From Lachnospiraceae bacterium (GTDB taxonomy: Bacteria; Bacillota; Clostridia; Lachnospirales; Lachnospiraceae): DNA of 10,486 nucleotides. The notes beneath the pieces were generated by a model. It searched no databases and had not been told where the DNA came from. It saw nothing but the letters and a program-made list of their open reading frames with translations. Both the position numbers and the translations under genes were made by a program. Shown here one piece after another: positions 1 through 7,690 of the stretch; position 1 is the first letter of the stretch; each line of letters starts with the position of its first letter. The stretch is from assembly GCA_003520105.1 (NCBI GenBank), contig DOVL01000030.1:1-10486 (forward strand), in the 5' to 3' direction.

Positions 1-41
1 AATTCGAAACTTTCATGCTTTTATAGATATGGGGCGGTTAT

Positions 42-1727
42 ATGAAAAACAGAAAATTAAGACGCAGAAGCGCGCGTTTTACAGCGCTTGTTACAGCCAC
101 GATGCTTCTCCTTTCAGGCTGCGGAAGCAGTAAGAAGGATAACGGCAAGTCCATGGAGAAGCTGAACAGTTCACTTACCGAATACGAAGGGCTGACAGCA
201 GAGGATAATAAGATAAGAACAACCTATGAGGTTTTTGTTTATTCTTTCGCTGACAGTAACGGCGATGGTATCGGAGATCTGAACGGACTTACGGCGAATC
301 TTGATTATATTAACGACGGTGATCCTGCGACGACAGAGGATCTCGGCTGTACGGAGATCTGGGTTATGCCGATCTTCTCTTCCCCTACATATCATAAATA
401 TGATACGACAGATTATGAAGCAATAGATAGTCAGTACGGTACGATGGAAGACTTTGACAGGCTTCTGGATGAATGCCATAAGAGAGGCGTGAAGCTGATC
501 CTTGATATTGCTGTAAATCATACATCAAGCGAACATCCATGGTTCGTTCAGGCTGCAGATTATATAAAGTCACTTGCTGACGGTGAAGAGCCGGATGCGT
601 CGAAATGTAAATATGCTTCTTATTATAACTTCAGTAAGGATGCACATTCAGGATATGAGATGCTCGACACCAGATGGTATTACGAAGCAAGATTCTGGTC
701 GGGAATGCCGGACCTCAACCTGGACAATCCTGAGGTTAAGGAGGAGATAAAAAATATCCTTTACTTCTGGCTTGATAAGGGAGTGGATGGCTTCAGACTT
801 GATGCGGTAACTTCTTATTATACAGAAGATAAGCAGTGCAGTATCGATTTTATCGCATGGCTGAATGAAACGGTTAAGACTAAGAAAAGTGATGCCTATA
901 TAGTAGGTGAGGCCTGGACAGATCAGTCAATATACAGTGAGTACTACTCAAGCGGTGCAGATTCTTTCTTTGACTTTAACTTCTCGGGACAGGACGGAGT
1001 TATCGCTTCGGTCGTAAGAGGAAATAAGAAAGCTTCCTACTACGCCGAGCAGCTTGTTAAAGAAGAAGAGCTTTATAAGAGCATAGCACCTGACACGGCA
1101 ATAAATGCTCCTTTCTACACCAACCATGATATGGCAAGAAGCGCCGGATATTATGCGAGTGATGACGGCAGCAAGACCAAGCTTGCCGGAGCACTGAACC
1201 TTATGATGACCGGAAATGCATTTATTTACTACGGCGAAGAACTGGGTATGAAGGGTTCCGGAAAGGACGAGAACAAGAGACTTGCTTTCCCATGGTGTGC
1301 TGACAGCTCGGGAGCAAACGGAGAATACCTCTGTAAGGGACCTGCTGATGCAGACAAGGTTACTCAGAAATACGGTACTCTCGAAGAACAGAAGAAGGAC
1401 GAGTATTCAATCTATAACTACTATAAAGAAGCAATCAGAGTAAGAAATGCTTTTCCGGCAATATCAAAAGGAAAGACCGAGATAGTAGACAGCCTGACGG
1501 GCGATAAGACCTGCGGCTTTATCAGAAAATATTCGGAAGATACCGGGAATACGGGGGATGTTCTCATCGTGATCAACACCGGTTCCGAGACAGAAAAGCT
1601 TGACCTATCTGATGTATCAGAATACAAAAATCTCGCCGCAATCCTGACCGTAAATAAGGACAAGGTAACTAATAAGAACGGTAAATTGACATTACCTGCG
1701 TATGGAATTGCTGTGTTTACTAAATAA
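42..1727 (+). CDS. Surface lipoprotein alpha-amylase, GH13 (GH13_36-like)
   Basis: Predicted cell-surface endo-acting alpha-amylase that hydrolyses alpha-1,4 links in starch or maltodextrin outside the cell. The 561-residue product starts with a basic n-region and a hydrophobic stretch ending in the lipobox LSGC, so Cys27 is the likely lipidated residue. A (beta/alpha)8 GH13 domain follows. Region I is DIAVNH (155-160), region V is MPDLN (222-226), the nucleophile is Asp254 in DGFRLD, the acid/base is Glu290 in VGEAW, and the stabiliser is Asp363 in TNHD. A beta-rich C-terminal domain covers roughly 475-561. MPDLN in region V is typical of the intermediate GH13_36 group, which includes lipoprotein amylases such as Thermotoga AmyA; QPDLN would suggest oligo-1,6-glucosidases. 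No carbohydrate-binding module is visible. The start is ATG 42, with GGGGCGG at 31-37 as a modest ribosome binding site. The promoter is outside the window. The GH13 assignment is firm; the subfamily and exact specificity (amylase versus maltogenic or neopullulanase-like) are less so. Confidence 0.9.
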   Translation: MKNRKLRRRSARFTALVTATMLLLSGCGSSKKDNGKSMEKLNSSLTEYEGLTAEDNKIRTTYEVFVYSFADSNGDGIGDLNGLTANLDYINDGDPATTEDLGCTEIWVMPIFSSPTYHKYDTTDYEAIDSQYGTMEDFDRLLDECHKRGVKLILDIAVNHTSSEHPWFVQAADYIKSLADGEEPDASKCKYASYYNFSKDAHSGYEMLDTRWYYEARFWSGMPDLNLDNPEVKEEIKNILYFWLDKGVDGFRLDAVTSYYTEDKQCSIDFIAWLNETVKTKKSDAYIVGEAWTDQSIYSEYYSSGADSFFDFNFSGQDGVIASVVRGNKKASYYAEQLVKEEELYKSIAPDTAINAPFYTNHDMARSAGYYASDDGSKTKLAGALNLMMTGNAFIYYGEELGMKGSGKDENKRLAFPWCADSSGANGEYLCKGPADADKVTQKYGTLEEQKKDEYSIYNYYKEAIRVRNAFPAISKGKTEIVDSLTGDKTCGFIRKYSEDTGNTGDVLIVINTGSETEKLDLSDVSEYKNLAAILTVNKDKVTNKNGKLTLPAYGIAVFTK

Positions 1728-1787
1728 TTAACAGCTTCACAAGTGTATGTCAGATAAGTGAAACGTAACATTAGAAAGAAGAAAACT

Positions 1788-3914
1788 ATGAAAAAGACAC
1801 CGTTATTATGGAAAAAGTTCTACAAGGAAAACAGGAATCGTTCGGATTTTAATTATAATGGCCCCCTCGGAGCCGTAGTTACAGAGAAGGGAACAATCTT
1901 CCGACTCTGGAGCCCGGTTGCGGAGGCAGTACGTATCAATCTGTACGATAATGGCGGCAAAGGCAGCCTGAGGATGGGTGAAAACGGCTGCTTCACGCAG
2001 GACTACAGTGCTGATAATAACGATGGCCTGGTGATGAGTTTTCCGATGGAATATGACAGAGGAAACGGTGTCTGGTTTTACGAGTCATCTGACAATCTTG
2101 CAGGAGCATATTATGACTTCGATATAACGATAGAGGGTGTGGCAAGGAAAACTGCTGACCCTTATGCGGTTGCAGCAGGAGTAAATGGCCTCCGCTCAAT
2201 GATACTTCCGAGAGAGGTATCGAATCCGGAGGGATGGAAAGAGGATAAGGCACCTGCAAAACCTGAGACTGATATTATTTACGAAATAAATATAAGAGAA
2301 TTCTCCCACAACCTTGAGATGGGTGATGACAGCGGAAAGTATACAGCATTTAAGAGGATGTCTTCGGGAGAAGAGTTTAAGATTAAAGGCACAGAGCACA
2401 AAATCAACCCCCTAAAGTATCTGAAGGAGCTGGGCGTGACTCATGTCCAGCTTCTTCCGAGCTTCGACTTCGGTTCGGTAGATGAGAGAAAATCGGACGA
2501 AAGCTTCAACTGGGGATACGATCCGGTAAATTATAATATACCTGAAGGCAGCTTCTCAACAAATCCTTCGAGCGGAGAAACAAGGGTACTTGAGTATAAG
2601 GAGATGGTCGAGGCACTTCACAAGGCAGGCTTCAGAGTTATCATGGATGTGGTTTACAATCACACCTACAACCTTGAAAGCAGCCTGCAGAAGACGGTTC
2701 CTTGGTATTTCTACAGAGTGAACAGCGACGGAACGGCTTCAAACGGATCAAGATGCGGAAATGACATAGCTTCCGAGAGATATATGGTCGGAAGGTATAT
2801 AATCAATTCGGTTCTTTACTGGGCTGAGGAATATCACATCGATGGCTTCAGATTTGATCTGATGGGACTTCTTGATACAGACCTTATGAATGCGATCAGA
2901 GAAGCTCTTGATGAGAGGTTCGGTAAGGGCGAGAAGCTCCTTTACGGAGAACCTTGGGCAGCAGGAGAAACAGCTATCGAGGAAGGCTTCACTCAGGCAC
3001 TTAAGGCAAATACGATGAGAGTGACCGGCTTCGGTAATGCTCCGGGCGTAAAACCGCTTGATGCTTCGATAGGCTTCTTCAATGATGATCTGAGAGATCT
3101 CATCAAAGGAATCTACTGTGATGAGAAGAGCAGGGGTTTCGTGAACGGCGGATGTATGGATCAGAAGATCATAGATGCAAGAAATGCAGCCCTGATGGAA
3201 ACAGGAAAGCTTAAAGCTGAGGATATTAAAAATATACCGAGGCTTGAGGACAGAGTTGCCAGAGGAATTACAGCCTTTAACGACTGTGGACTCACACCGA
3301 TGCAGATGATAAGATATGTCAGCTCCCACGATGATCATACTCTCTGGGATAAACTGACGATCACAACCAAAGATGAAAGCTTAAGGCGTAAGCAGAACAT
3401 GCTTGCAGCAGCAGTATACATACTCGGACAGGGACATGTATTTATGCTTTCGGGCGAGGAGTTCCTCAGAACCAAAAACGGTGAGTCAAATTCCTACAAT
3501 CTTCCGATAAGCCTGAATGCACTTGACTGGAAGAGAGCCTTCGAGAACAGTGATATAGTTGATTTCTATAAGAACCTTATAGCAATAAGGAAGAACAATT
3601 CGGCACTCTCCGATATGACAAGCGGAGCAGACGGAAGGATTAGAATAGATAAGGCTGAGGACGGAATGGTTGCCTTCGAGGCCGATGACATATTTGTTGT
3701 ATTTAACAGTAACGAGATGAATTCATACGTCAGCATACCACAGGGACGCTGGGAAATGATCCTCGGAAACCACGACGACAGAGTCAGCGGTGAAGAATAC
3801 AACGAACGCGTTCGCAAGGTTGACCCTGTATCTGTAACGATCTACAGAAAATGCAGCGGTGAATATGATTATAATCCTACGGAGATGTTTAAAGATACAC
3901 CGATCGGTGGTTGA
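1788..3914 (+). CDS. pulA: Type I pullulanase, cytoplasmic (GH13_14-like)
   Basis: Debranching enzyme that hydrolyses alpha-1,6 links in pullulan and branched maltodextrins. From ATG 1788 it has 708 residues, close to intracellular Bacillus AmyX-type enzymes, with no signal peptide, so it should act on imported branched dextrins. An N-terminal CBM48-like beta-sandwich (about 26-120) precedes the catalytic barrel. The type I pullulanase signature is present as FNWGYDP (240-246; usually YNWGYDP). Region I is DVVYNH (287-292), the nucleophile Asp357 is in DGFRFD, the acid/base Glu388 is in YGEPW, and the stabiliser Asp515 is in SSHDD, followed by HTLWD as in pullulanases. The frame can be extended to GTG 1758, but that start has no ribosome binding site and adds only a basic decapeptide. 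ATG 1788 follows a purine-rich AGAAAGAAG stretch and is preferred. The gene ends with tandem stops (TGATAG). It lies 60 nt after the amylase gene and 27 nt before the next gene, consistent with one operon. Confidence 0.93.
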   Translation: MKKTPLLWKKFYKENRNRSDFNYNGPLGAVVTEKGTIFRLWSPVAEAVRINLYDNGGKGSLRMGENGCFTQDYSADNNDGLVMSFPMEYDRGNGVWFYESSDNLAGAYYDFDITIEGVARKTADPYAVAAGVNGLRSMILPREVSNPEGWKEDKAPAKPETDIIYEINIREFSHNLEMGDDSGKYTAFKRMSSGEEFKIKGTEHKINPLKYLKELGVTHVQLLPSFDFGSVDERKSDESFNWGYDPVNYNIPEGSFSTNPSSGETRVLEYKEMVEALHKAGFRVIMDVVYNHTYNLESSLQKTVPWYFYRVNSDGTASNGSRCGNDIASERYMVGRYIINSVLYWAEEYHIDGFRFDLMGLLDTDLMNAIREALDERFGKGEKLLYGEPWAAGETAIEEGFTQALKANTMRVTGFGNAPGVKPLDASIGFFNDDLRDLIKGIYCDEKSRGFVNGGCMDQKIIDARNAALMETGKLKAEDIKNIPRLEDRVARGITAFNDCGLTPMQMIRYVSSHDDHTLWDKLTITTKDESLRRKQNMLAAAVYILGQGHVFMLSGEEFLRTKNGESNSYNLPISLNALDWKRAFENSDIVDFYKNLIAIRKNNSALSDMTSGADGRIRIDKAEDGMVAFEADDIFVVFNSNEMNSYVSIPQGRWEMILGNHDDRVSGEEYNERVRKVDPVSVTIYRKCSGEYDYNPTEMFKDTPIGG

Positions 3915-3941
3915 TAGAAGTAAAGATTTAAAAGGAATAAC

Positions 3942-5705
3942 ATGAATTTATCAGCAATTTACCACAGAACCACAGACAAGTATGCGTATCAGTTATCTGA
4001 CACGGAGCTGATCATAAATATCGAGACCGGCTATGATGTCGATCACGTATACATTTACCAGGGCGATCCTTATCTCGCAGGTATTATGGGCGGTAAGGAA
4101 CAGTGGCAGGGCAGACGTGAAGAGATATGCTACAAGAAGAGAAAGAAGGAGCACATCTGGTGGACAACAACTTTGTTTCCGCAGTACAGACGCTGCAAAT
4201 ACTACTTTGAGATAGTGAGTGGTGAGGAGAGAGTATTTCTCTTCGAGGACGGCTTCTATACCGAAGAGGAGATGCACCGTCCGGGCAAGGTCCTTTCGTA
4301 TTTTATATACCCTTGGATGAACCCGGTGGATACCTTCAGAACTCCGAAGTGGGTAAATGATACTGTGTGGTATCAGATATTTCCTGAGCGTTTCTGCAAT
4401 GGCGACAGCAGTAATGACAACATGGGCACCAAGCCTTGGAAATGTGAAAAGATCAGAAACCATAATGATTACTACGGCGGCGATCTGCAGGGAATAATAA
4501 ACAGATTTGATCATATAAAGAATCTCGGAATAACCGGTCTCTACCTGACACCGATATTTGAAGCAGATTCAAATCATAAATATAACACAACGAATTACAA
4601 GAAGGTTGATCCGCATTTCGGAAGCAACGAAAAGCTGAAGGAGCTTGTAAAGCTTGCACATGATAACGGCATGAAGGTGATGCTGGATGCGGTATTTAAC
4701 CATACAGGTACCGATATCTCGATGTGGCAGGATGTTCTGACAAACGGTCAGATGTCCAAGTATAAGGACTGGTACATGATCAATGAGTGGCCGGTAGACA
4801 AGAAGCGTGACACGAAGGACGGAAGATATTATTCCTTCGCTTTCACGGAGGAGATGCCGAAGCTCAATACAAACAATCCTGAGGTCAGAGAATATCTCCT
4901 TGATATTGTGGCCTTCTGGATGAAGGAATTCGATATCGACGGACTTCGCTTTGATGTCGGAAATGAGATATCACATCGTTTCCTTCAGGAGGTTCGCGAG
5001 ATGACCAAGAGCATCAAACCGGACTTCTACCTGCTCGGAGAAATATGGCATGATGCAACACCGTGGCTCCTGGGAAATGAGTATGACGCAGTAATGAATT
5101 ATCCGCTTTCTACGGCAATCTCGAACTACTGGATATATCCGGAGTGGGATTCAAAGGAATTTGAATACGGAGTGAACAGAAGCTTCACAATGTATATGCA
5201 GCAGGCGAATGATGTTATGTTTAATCTCCTGGATTCACATGACACAAACCGTCTGATAGATAAGGTAAAAGATAAGGATGTTTTCTACCAGCAGCTTGCA
5301 GTTCTTTACACAATGCCGGGCAGCCCTTGCATCTATTACGGAACAGAGATAGTGATGCCGGGCGGACATGATCCGGACTGCCGCAGGTGTATGCCATGGG
5401 ATGAGATCGATGCAGGCGTTTATGATGAAGAGATCAACGAGATCAGAAAGCTCATCAGCCTCAGAAAAGAATACCCGGCGGCTAGAAGCAGAAACTTCCA
5501 CTTCCCGAACAGTATAGATGACAAGAGGACAGTTGAGTACATCAAGCTTTGCGACAAGGGCTGCATCAGCATAGTCCTGAACTGCGGAGATGAACCAATC
5601 GACATCCCACCTGAGATCACATACAAAAACGTCCTCTATAGCAGAAAGTATTCCTCCGGAGTACTTGACGCGAAGGGAATTCTGATAAGTCTTTTGCAGG
5701 GATGA
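3942..5705 (+). CDS. Cyclomaltodextrinase / neopullulanase / maltogenic amylase (GH13_20-like)
   Basis: Cytoplasmic GH13 hydrolase of short maltodextrins, cyclodextrins or pullulan, normally releasing maltose or panose. The 587-residue length matches the GH13_20 family and there is no signal peptide. Residues about 1-120 form the CBM34-like N-domain that mediates dimerisation in this family. The catalytic barrel begins near WYQIFPERF, a classic GH13_20 entry motif. Region I is DAVFNH (249-254). Region V is MPKLN (305-309), diagnostic of the neopullulanase subfamily. The nucleophile is Asp338 in DGLRFDVGNE, the acid/base Glu367 is in LGEIWHD, and the stabiliser Asp434 is in DSHDTNR. Region II usually reads VANE; here it is VGNE, keeping the Asn-Glu pair linked to alpha-1,6 recognition. 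The ribosome binding site AAGGA (3932-3936) lies 5 nt before ATG 3942. Sequence alone does not separate cyclomaltodextrinase, neopullulanase and maltogenic amylase activity, so no symbol is given. Confidence 0.92.
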   Translation: MNLSAIYHRTTDKYAYQLSDTELIINIETGYDVDHVYIYQGDPYLAGIMGGKEQWQGRREEICYKKRKKEHIWWTTTLFPQYRRCKYYFEIVSGEERVFLFEDGFYTEEEMHRPGKVLSYFIYPWMNPVDTFRTPKWVNDTVWYQIFPERFCNGDSSNDNMGTKPWKCEKIRNHNDYYGGDLQGIINRFDHIKNLGITGLYLTPIFEADSNHKYNTTNYKKVDPHFGSNEKLKELVKLAHDNGMKVMLDAVFNHTGTDISMWQDVLTNGQMSKYKDWYMINEWPVDKKRDTKDGRYYSFAFTEEMPKLNTNNPEVREYLLDIVAFWMKEFDIDGLRFDVGNEISHRFLQEVREMTKSIKPDFYLLGEIWHDATPWLLGNEYDAVMNYPLSTAISNYWIYPEWDSKEFEYGVNRSFTMYMQQANDVMFNLLDSHDTNRLIDKVKDKDVFYQQLAVLYTMPGSPCIYYGTEIVMPGGHDPDCRRCMPWDEIDAGVYDEEINEIRKLISLRKEYPAARSRNFHFPNSIDDKRTVEYIKLCDKGCISIVLNCGDEPIDIPPEITYKNVLYSRKYSSGVLDAKGILISLLQG

Positions 5706-5802
5706 TAATTCATGATCGTATATATCTCCGAGGGCGTATTTCACCTACAACCGAGGAGATAAATACGAGCATGATACAGAGAAAGATTAAAGGAGAACCA
5801 AC

Positions 5803-7392
5803 ATGCGACACGCAGGAATACTACTTCCGATATTCAGTCTCCCGGGAAAATACGGGATCGGCTGTTTTTCAAAAAATGCATACGAATTCATTGACTTTCT
5901 GAAGAAAGCAGGACAGAAATACTGGCAGATTCTTCCGGTTGGTCCGACGGGCTACGGTGATTCACCTTACCAGACCTTCTGCTCCTTCGCAGGTAATCCA
6001 TATTTTATAGACCTTGAAGCTCTTATTGAAGAGGGTCTTCTGGATAAGAAGAAGGTTGATAAGGTTTACAGGAACTGCGCCGATGACAGAATAGATTACG
6101 AGATGCTCTATAACACCAGATTTCCTATTCTTCATGATGCTTATGAAGCTGCAAAGGAGAAGGGCATTAAGAGGCTTAAGGCATATAAAACATTTGTGAC
6201 TGAGAACAGTGACTGGCTTGATGATTATGCACTCTTCATGTCACTTAAGGATGATATGGGCGGTATCAGCTTCACCGAGTGGCCGGAAGAACTGAGAATA
6301 AGAGATGAGAAGGCTCTGAAGAAGGAAGCAAAGAGGCTTGCCGATGAGATCGAGTTTTATAAATATCTCCAGTTCAAGTTCTACGAACAATGGGACAAGG
6401 TTAAGAAATACGCTAACGAAAACGGAATAGATATAATCGGAGACCTTCCGATATATGTTTCACCTGACAGTGCTGATGTATGGGCTCATCCGGAGCTTTT
6501 CCAGCTGGACAAGAATGCCAGACCAAAGGCAGTTGCGGGATGCCCACCTGATGGCTTCACACCTCTCGGTCAGCTCTGGGGCAATCCGCTCTATGACTGG
6601 AATTATCACAACAAGACAGGTTATGCATGGTGGATAAGCCGTATCGATAAATGCAGAAAGCTTTACGACATAATCAGGATCGATCATTTCAGAGGCTTTG
6701 ACGAATACTACAGCGTACCTGCCGGTGATACGGATGCAAGAGGCGGACACTGGGTTAAGGGTCCGGGAATGAAGCTCTTCAGAGCTATCAAGAAGGCTCT
6801 CGGAGATATCAGGATCGTTGCCGAGGATCTCGGATATACAACTGATACAGTCAGAAAGCTGGTTAAGGATTCCGGTTTCCCTAATATGAAGATAATGGAA
6901 TTTGCTTTCTATGAACCGGAAGAAGGCGGAAATTACGATTTCCTTCCTTGCAATCATTACGCAAACTGCGTTGTTTATACAGGAACCCATGATAACGAGA
7001 CACTTATGGGATGGCTTAAGGGTGCTGAGGATGACGTATACAAAATGATGACAGAATACCTTGGCTATGTACCTGAGGAATGGTCAAAGAAACCTTCCGC
7101 AAAGGAGATAGAAGAGGCAAAGGCAGCCGGTTATAACGGCTCAGAGAAATATGTAAAGGGCGATGATGAACTTCATAGTCTCGCCGACAAGCTGATCAGA
7201 GCTTCTCATAACTCTGTCGCTGATTACTGTATTATCCCTGTTCAGGATTATCTCTATCTTGATAATTCTGCCAGGATAAATGCACCGTCCACACTCGGAA
7301 ACAACTGGGTATGGCGTGTGGATAAAAAGGCCGTAAATAGTCGTCTGGCCGATAAGGTCAGAAAACTGACCGCTATTTACGACAGGCTGTAA
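5803..7392 (+). CDS. malQ: 4-alpha-glucanotransferase (amylomaltase, GH77)
   Basis: Disproportionating enzyme that transfers alpha-1,4-glucan segments between maltodextrins, releasing glucose and making longer chains for phosphorylase. The 529-residue product is a typical bacterial amylomaltase length, without signal peptide, so cytoplasmic. It begins with the characteristic GILLPIFSLPGKYGIG and has GYGDSPYQ (50-57). The GH77 catalytic residues are all visible: nucleophile Asp294 in RIDHFRGF, acid/base Glu341 in VAEDLG, and Asp397 in GTHDNET. The conserved GCPPDGFTPLGQLWGNP segment is also intact. ATG 5803 is chosen because AAGGAG (5790-5795) sits 7 nt upstream and the protein starts exactly at the family N-terminus. 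The gene follows the GH13_20 gene by 97 nt. A different-frame frame running from 5702 across the start appears to be noise. A small hairpin overlaps the TAA stop. It is probably the last gene of the upstream enzyme operon, because a strong promoter starts the transporter unit after it. Confidence 0.97.
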   Translation: MRHAGILLPIFSLPGKYGIGCFSKNAYEFIDFLKKAGQKYWQILPVGPTGYGDSPYQTFCSFAGNPYFIDLEALIEEGLLDKKKVDKVYRNCADDRIDYEMLYNTRFPILHDAYEAAKEKGIKRLKAYKTFVTENSDWLDDYALFMSLKDDMGGISFTEWPEELRIRDEKALKKEAKRLADEIEFYKYLQFKFYEQWDKVKKYANENGIDIIGDLPIYVSPDSADVWAHPELFQLDKNARPKAVAGCPPDGFTPLGQLWGNPLYDWNYHNKTGYAWWISRIDKCRKLYDIIRIDHFRGFDEYYSVPAGDTDARGGHWVKGPGMKLFRAIKKALGDIRIVAEDLGYTTDTVRKLVKDSGFPNMKIMEFAFYEPEEGGNYDFLPCNHYANCVVYTGTHDNETLMGWLKGAEDDVYKMMTEYLGYVPEEWSKKPSAKEIEEAKAAGYNGSEKYVKGDDELHSLADKLIRASHNSVADYCIIPVQDYLYLDNSARINAPSTLGNNWVWRVDKKAVNSRLADKVRKLTAIYDRL

Positions 7393-7398
7393 AGCCTG
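7383..7398 (+). other. Short stem-loop overlapping the malQ stop codon
   Basis: CAGGCT (7383-7388) and AGCCTG (7393-7398) form a perfect 6-bp stem with loop GTAA, and the malQ stop codon TAA (7390-7392) lies in the loop. No U-tract follows, so it is not a standard intrinsic terminator. It could aid 3' end stability or weak termination, or be chance. The stretch 7399-7487 after it shows no gene and no other clear structure, although a terminator for the enzyme operon would be expected somewhere before the next promoter. Confidence 0.35.
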
Positions 7399-7487
7399 AC
7401 ACAGTGTGGACGGACATACAATAAACAGCTATATGGCCCCGGAGTGATGCCCGGCATGATGGTATATTGCTTCTGCGAATATTTACG

Positions 7488-7512
7488 AAAAATCTTAAAA
7501 TTTCTTAAAAAA
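7488..7512 (+). promoter_or_regulatory. Phased A-tracts / UP-element-like region
   Basis: Three A-tracts, AAAAA (7488-7492), AAAA (7497-7500) and AAAAAA (7507-7512), lie about 10 bp apart directly upstream of the -35 box. The octamer TCTTAAAA occurs twice at exactly 10-bp spacing (7493 and 7503). A-tracts in helical phase usually bend DNA, and AT-rich sequence at this position can contact the RNA polymerase alpha C-terminal domain. That this strengthens the following promoter is an inference. Confidence 0.55.
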
Positions 7513-7516
7513 TTTG

Positions 7517-7545
7517 TTGACAATATATAATCTCGGTTGTATAGT
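7517..7545 (+). promoter_or_regulatory. Sigma-A promoter of the maltodextrin transporter genes
   Basis: A perfect -35 hexamer TTGACA (7517-7522) is followed by a 17-bp spacer and the -10 hexamer TATAGT (7540-7545), one base from TATAAT. Transcription should begin near 7551-7553, giving a leader of about 140 nt before the binding-protein start at 7691. The spacer and -10 box contain CGGTTGT (7534-7540), which is repeated inverted as ACAACCG (7556-7562), so a repressor could cover the promoter and start site. Phased A-tracts lie just upstream. Confidence 0.85.
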
Positions 7546-7556
7546 TAGTTTATGAA

Positions 7557-7566
7557 CAACCGGTTG
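7557..7566. promoter_or_regulatory. Putative LacI/MalR-family operator O1
   Basis: CAACCGGTTG is a perfect 10-bp palindrome with a central CG, beginning a few bases after the predicted transcription start. LacI/GalR-family operators are palindromes with a central CG and are common before Gram-positive maltodextrin transporter genes, where a MalR-type repressor is released by maltose or maltodextrin. It overlaps a second perfect palindrome, TTGCGCAA (7564-7571). Its position would block initiation or early elongation. The regulator gene is not in the window, so identity of the binding protein is inferred. Confidence 0.55.
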
Positions 7567-7581
7567 CGCAAGAGAGAATAT

Positions 7582-7593
7582 TTGACCGGTAAA
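7582..7593. promoter_or_regulatory. Putative secondary operator O2
   Basis: TTGACCGGTAAA is an imperfect palindrome (5 of 6 pairs) sharing the ACCGGT core with the site at 7557-7566. The two centres are 26 bp apart. A second copy of the same core beside the promoter supports a specific regulator binding twice, but this one is weaker and could be chance. Confidence 0.35.
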
Positions 7594-7627
7594 AACCCCA
7601 AATCATTATTATGTGTTACTTTAAAAA

Positions 7628-7672
7628 TGATCCGTTAGGATCCAAAACAAACCAATGGTCCATGACGGATCA
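7628..7672 (+). promoter_or_regulatory. 5' leader stem-loop before the binding-protein ribosome binding site
   Basis: TGATCCGT (7628-7635) pairs perfectly with ACGGATCA (7665-7672). The pairing continues inward with a G-U pair and an A-U pair, then GGA with TCC and CC with GG, interrupted by single-base bulges at A7662 and T7641. The result is a stem of about 15 pairs with a 13-nt loop (7644-7656). It ends 4 nt before the AGGAGG site at 7677-7682, leaving the ribosome binding site unpaired. It may stabilise the mRNA or keep the site open. No known riboswitch class is recognised. Confidence 0.55.
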
Positions 7673-7690
7673 AAAGAGGAGGAAAGAAAC

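Noticed and set aside
42..120. Tat-type signal in the amylase N-terminus (run of Arg residues)
   Set aside because: The RRR run lacks the S/T-R-R-x-F-L-K pattern, and the clear lipobox LSGC supports ordinary Sec/lipoprotein export.
1758..1787. GTG 1758 as the pullulanase start
   Set aside because: There is no ribosome binding site before it, and it adds only a lysine/arginine-rich decapeptide; ATG 1788 has a purine-rich site at a usual distance.
2748..3338. 196-codon minus-strand open frame opposite the pullulanase
   Set aside because: It lies wholly opposite the pullulanase active-site region, has no ribosome binding site or recognisable domain, and has low-complexity Ser/Ile-rich composition typical of an antisense shadow.
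3993..4514. 173-codon minus-strand open frame opposite the GH13_20 N-domain
   Set aside because: It is fully antisense to a confidently assigned gene and shows no motif or start signal.
5702..5902. Small plus-strand open frame overlapping the malQ start, possible leader peptide
   Set aside because: It runs into malQ in another frame. The inner ATG at 5771 has only a distant GAGGAG, and the AAGGAG at 5790-5795 clearly serves malQ.
7430..7480. GC-rich stretch (GGCCCCGG ... GCCCGGC) as a malQ terminator
   Set aside because: The possible arms pair only in short runs with several mismatches and no U-tract follows.
7655..7690. ATG 7655 as the binding-protein start
   Set aside because: It would put acidic residues before the signal peptide and lies in the leader hairpin; AGGAGG at 7677-7682 fits ATG 7691.
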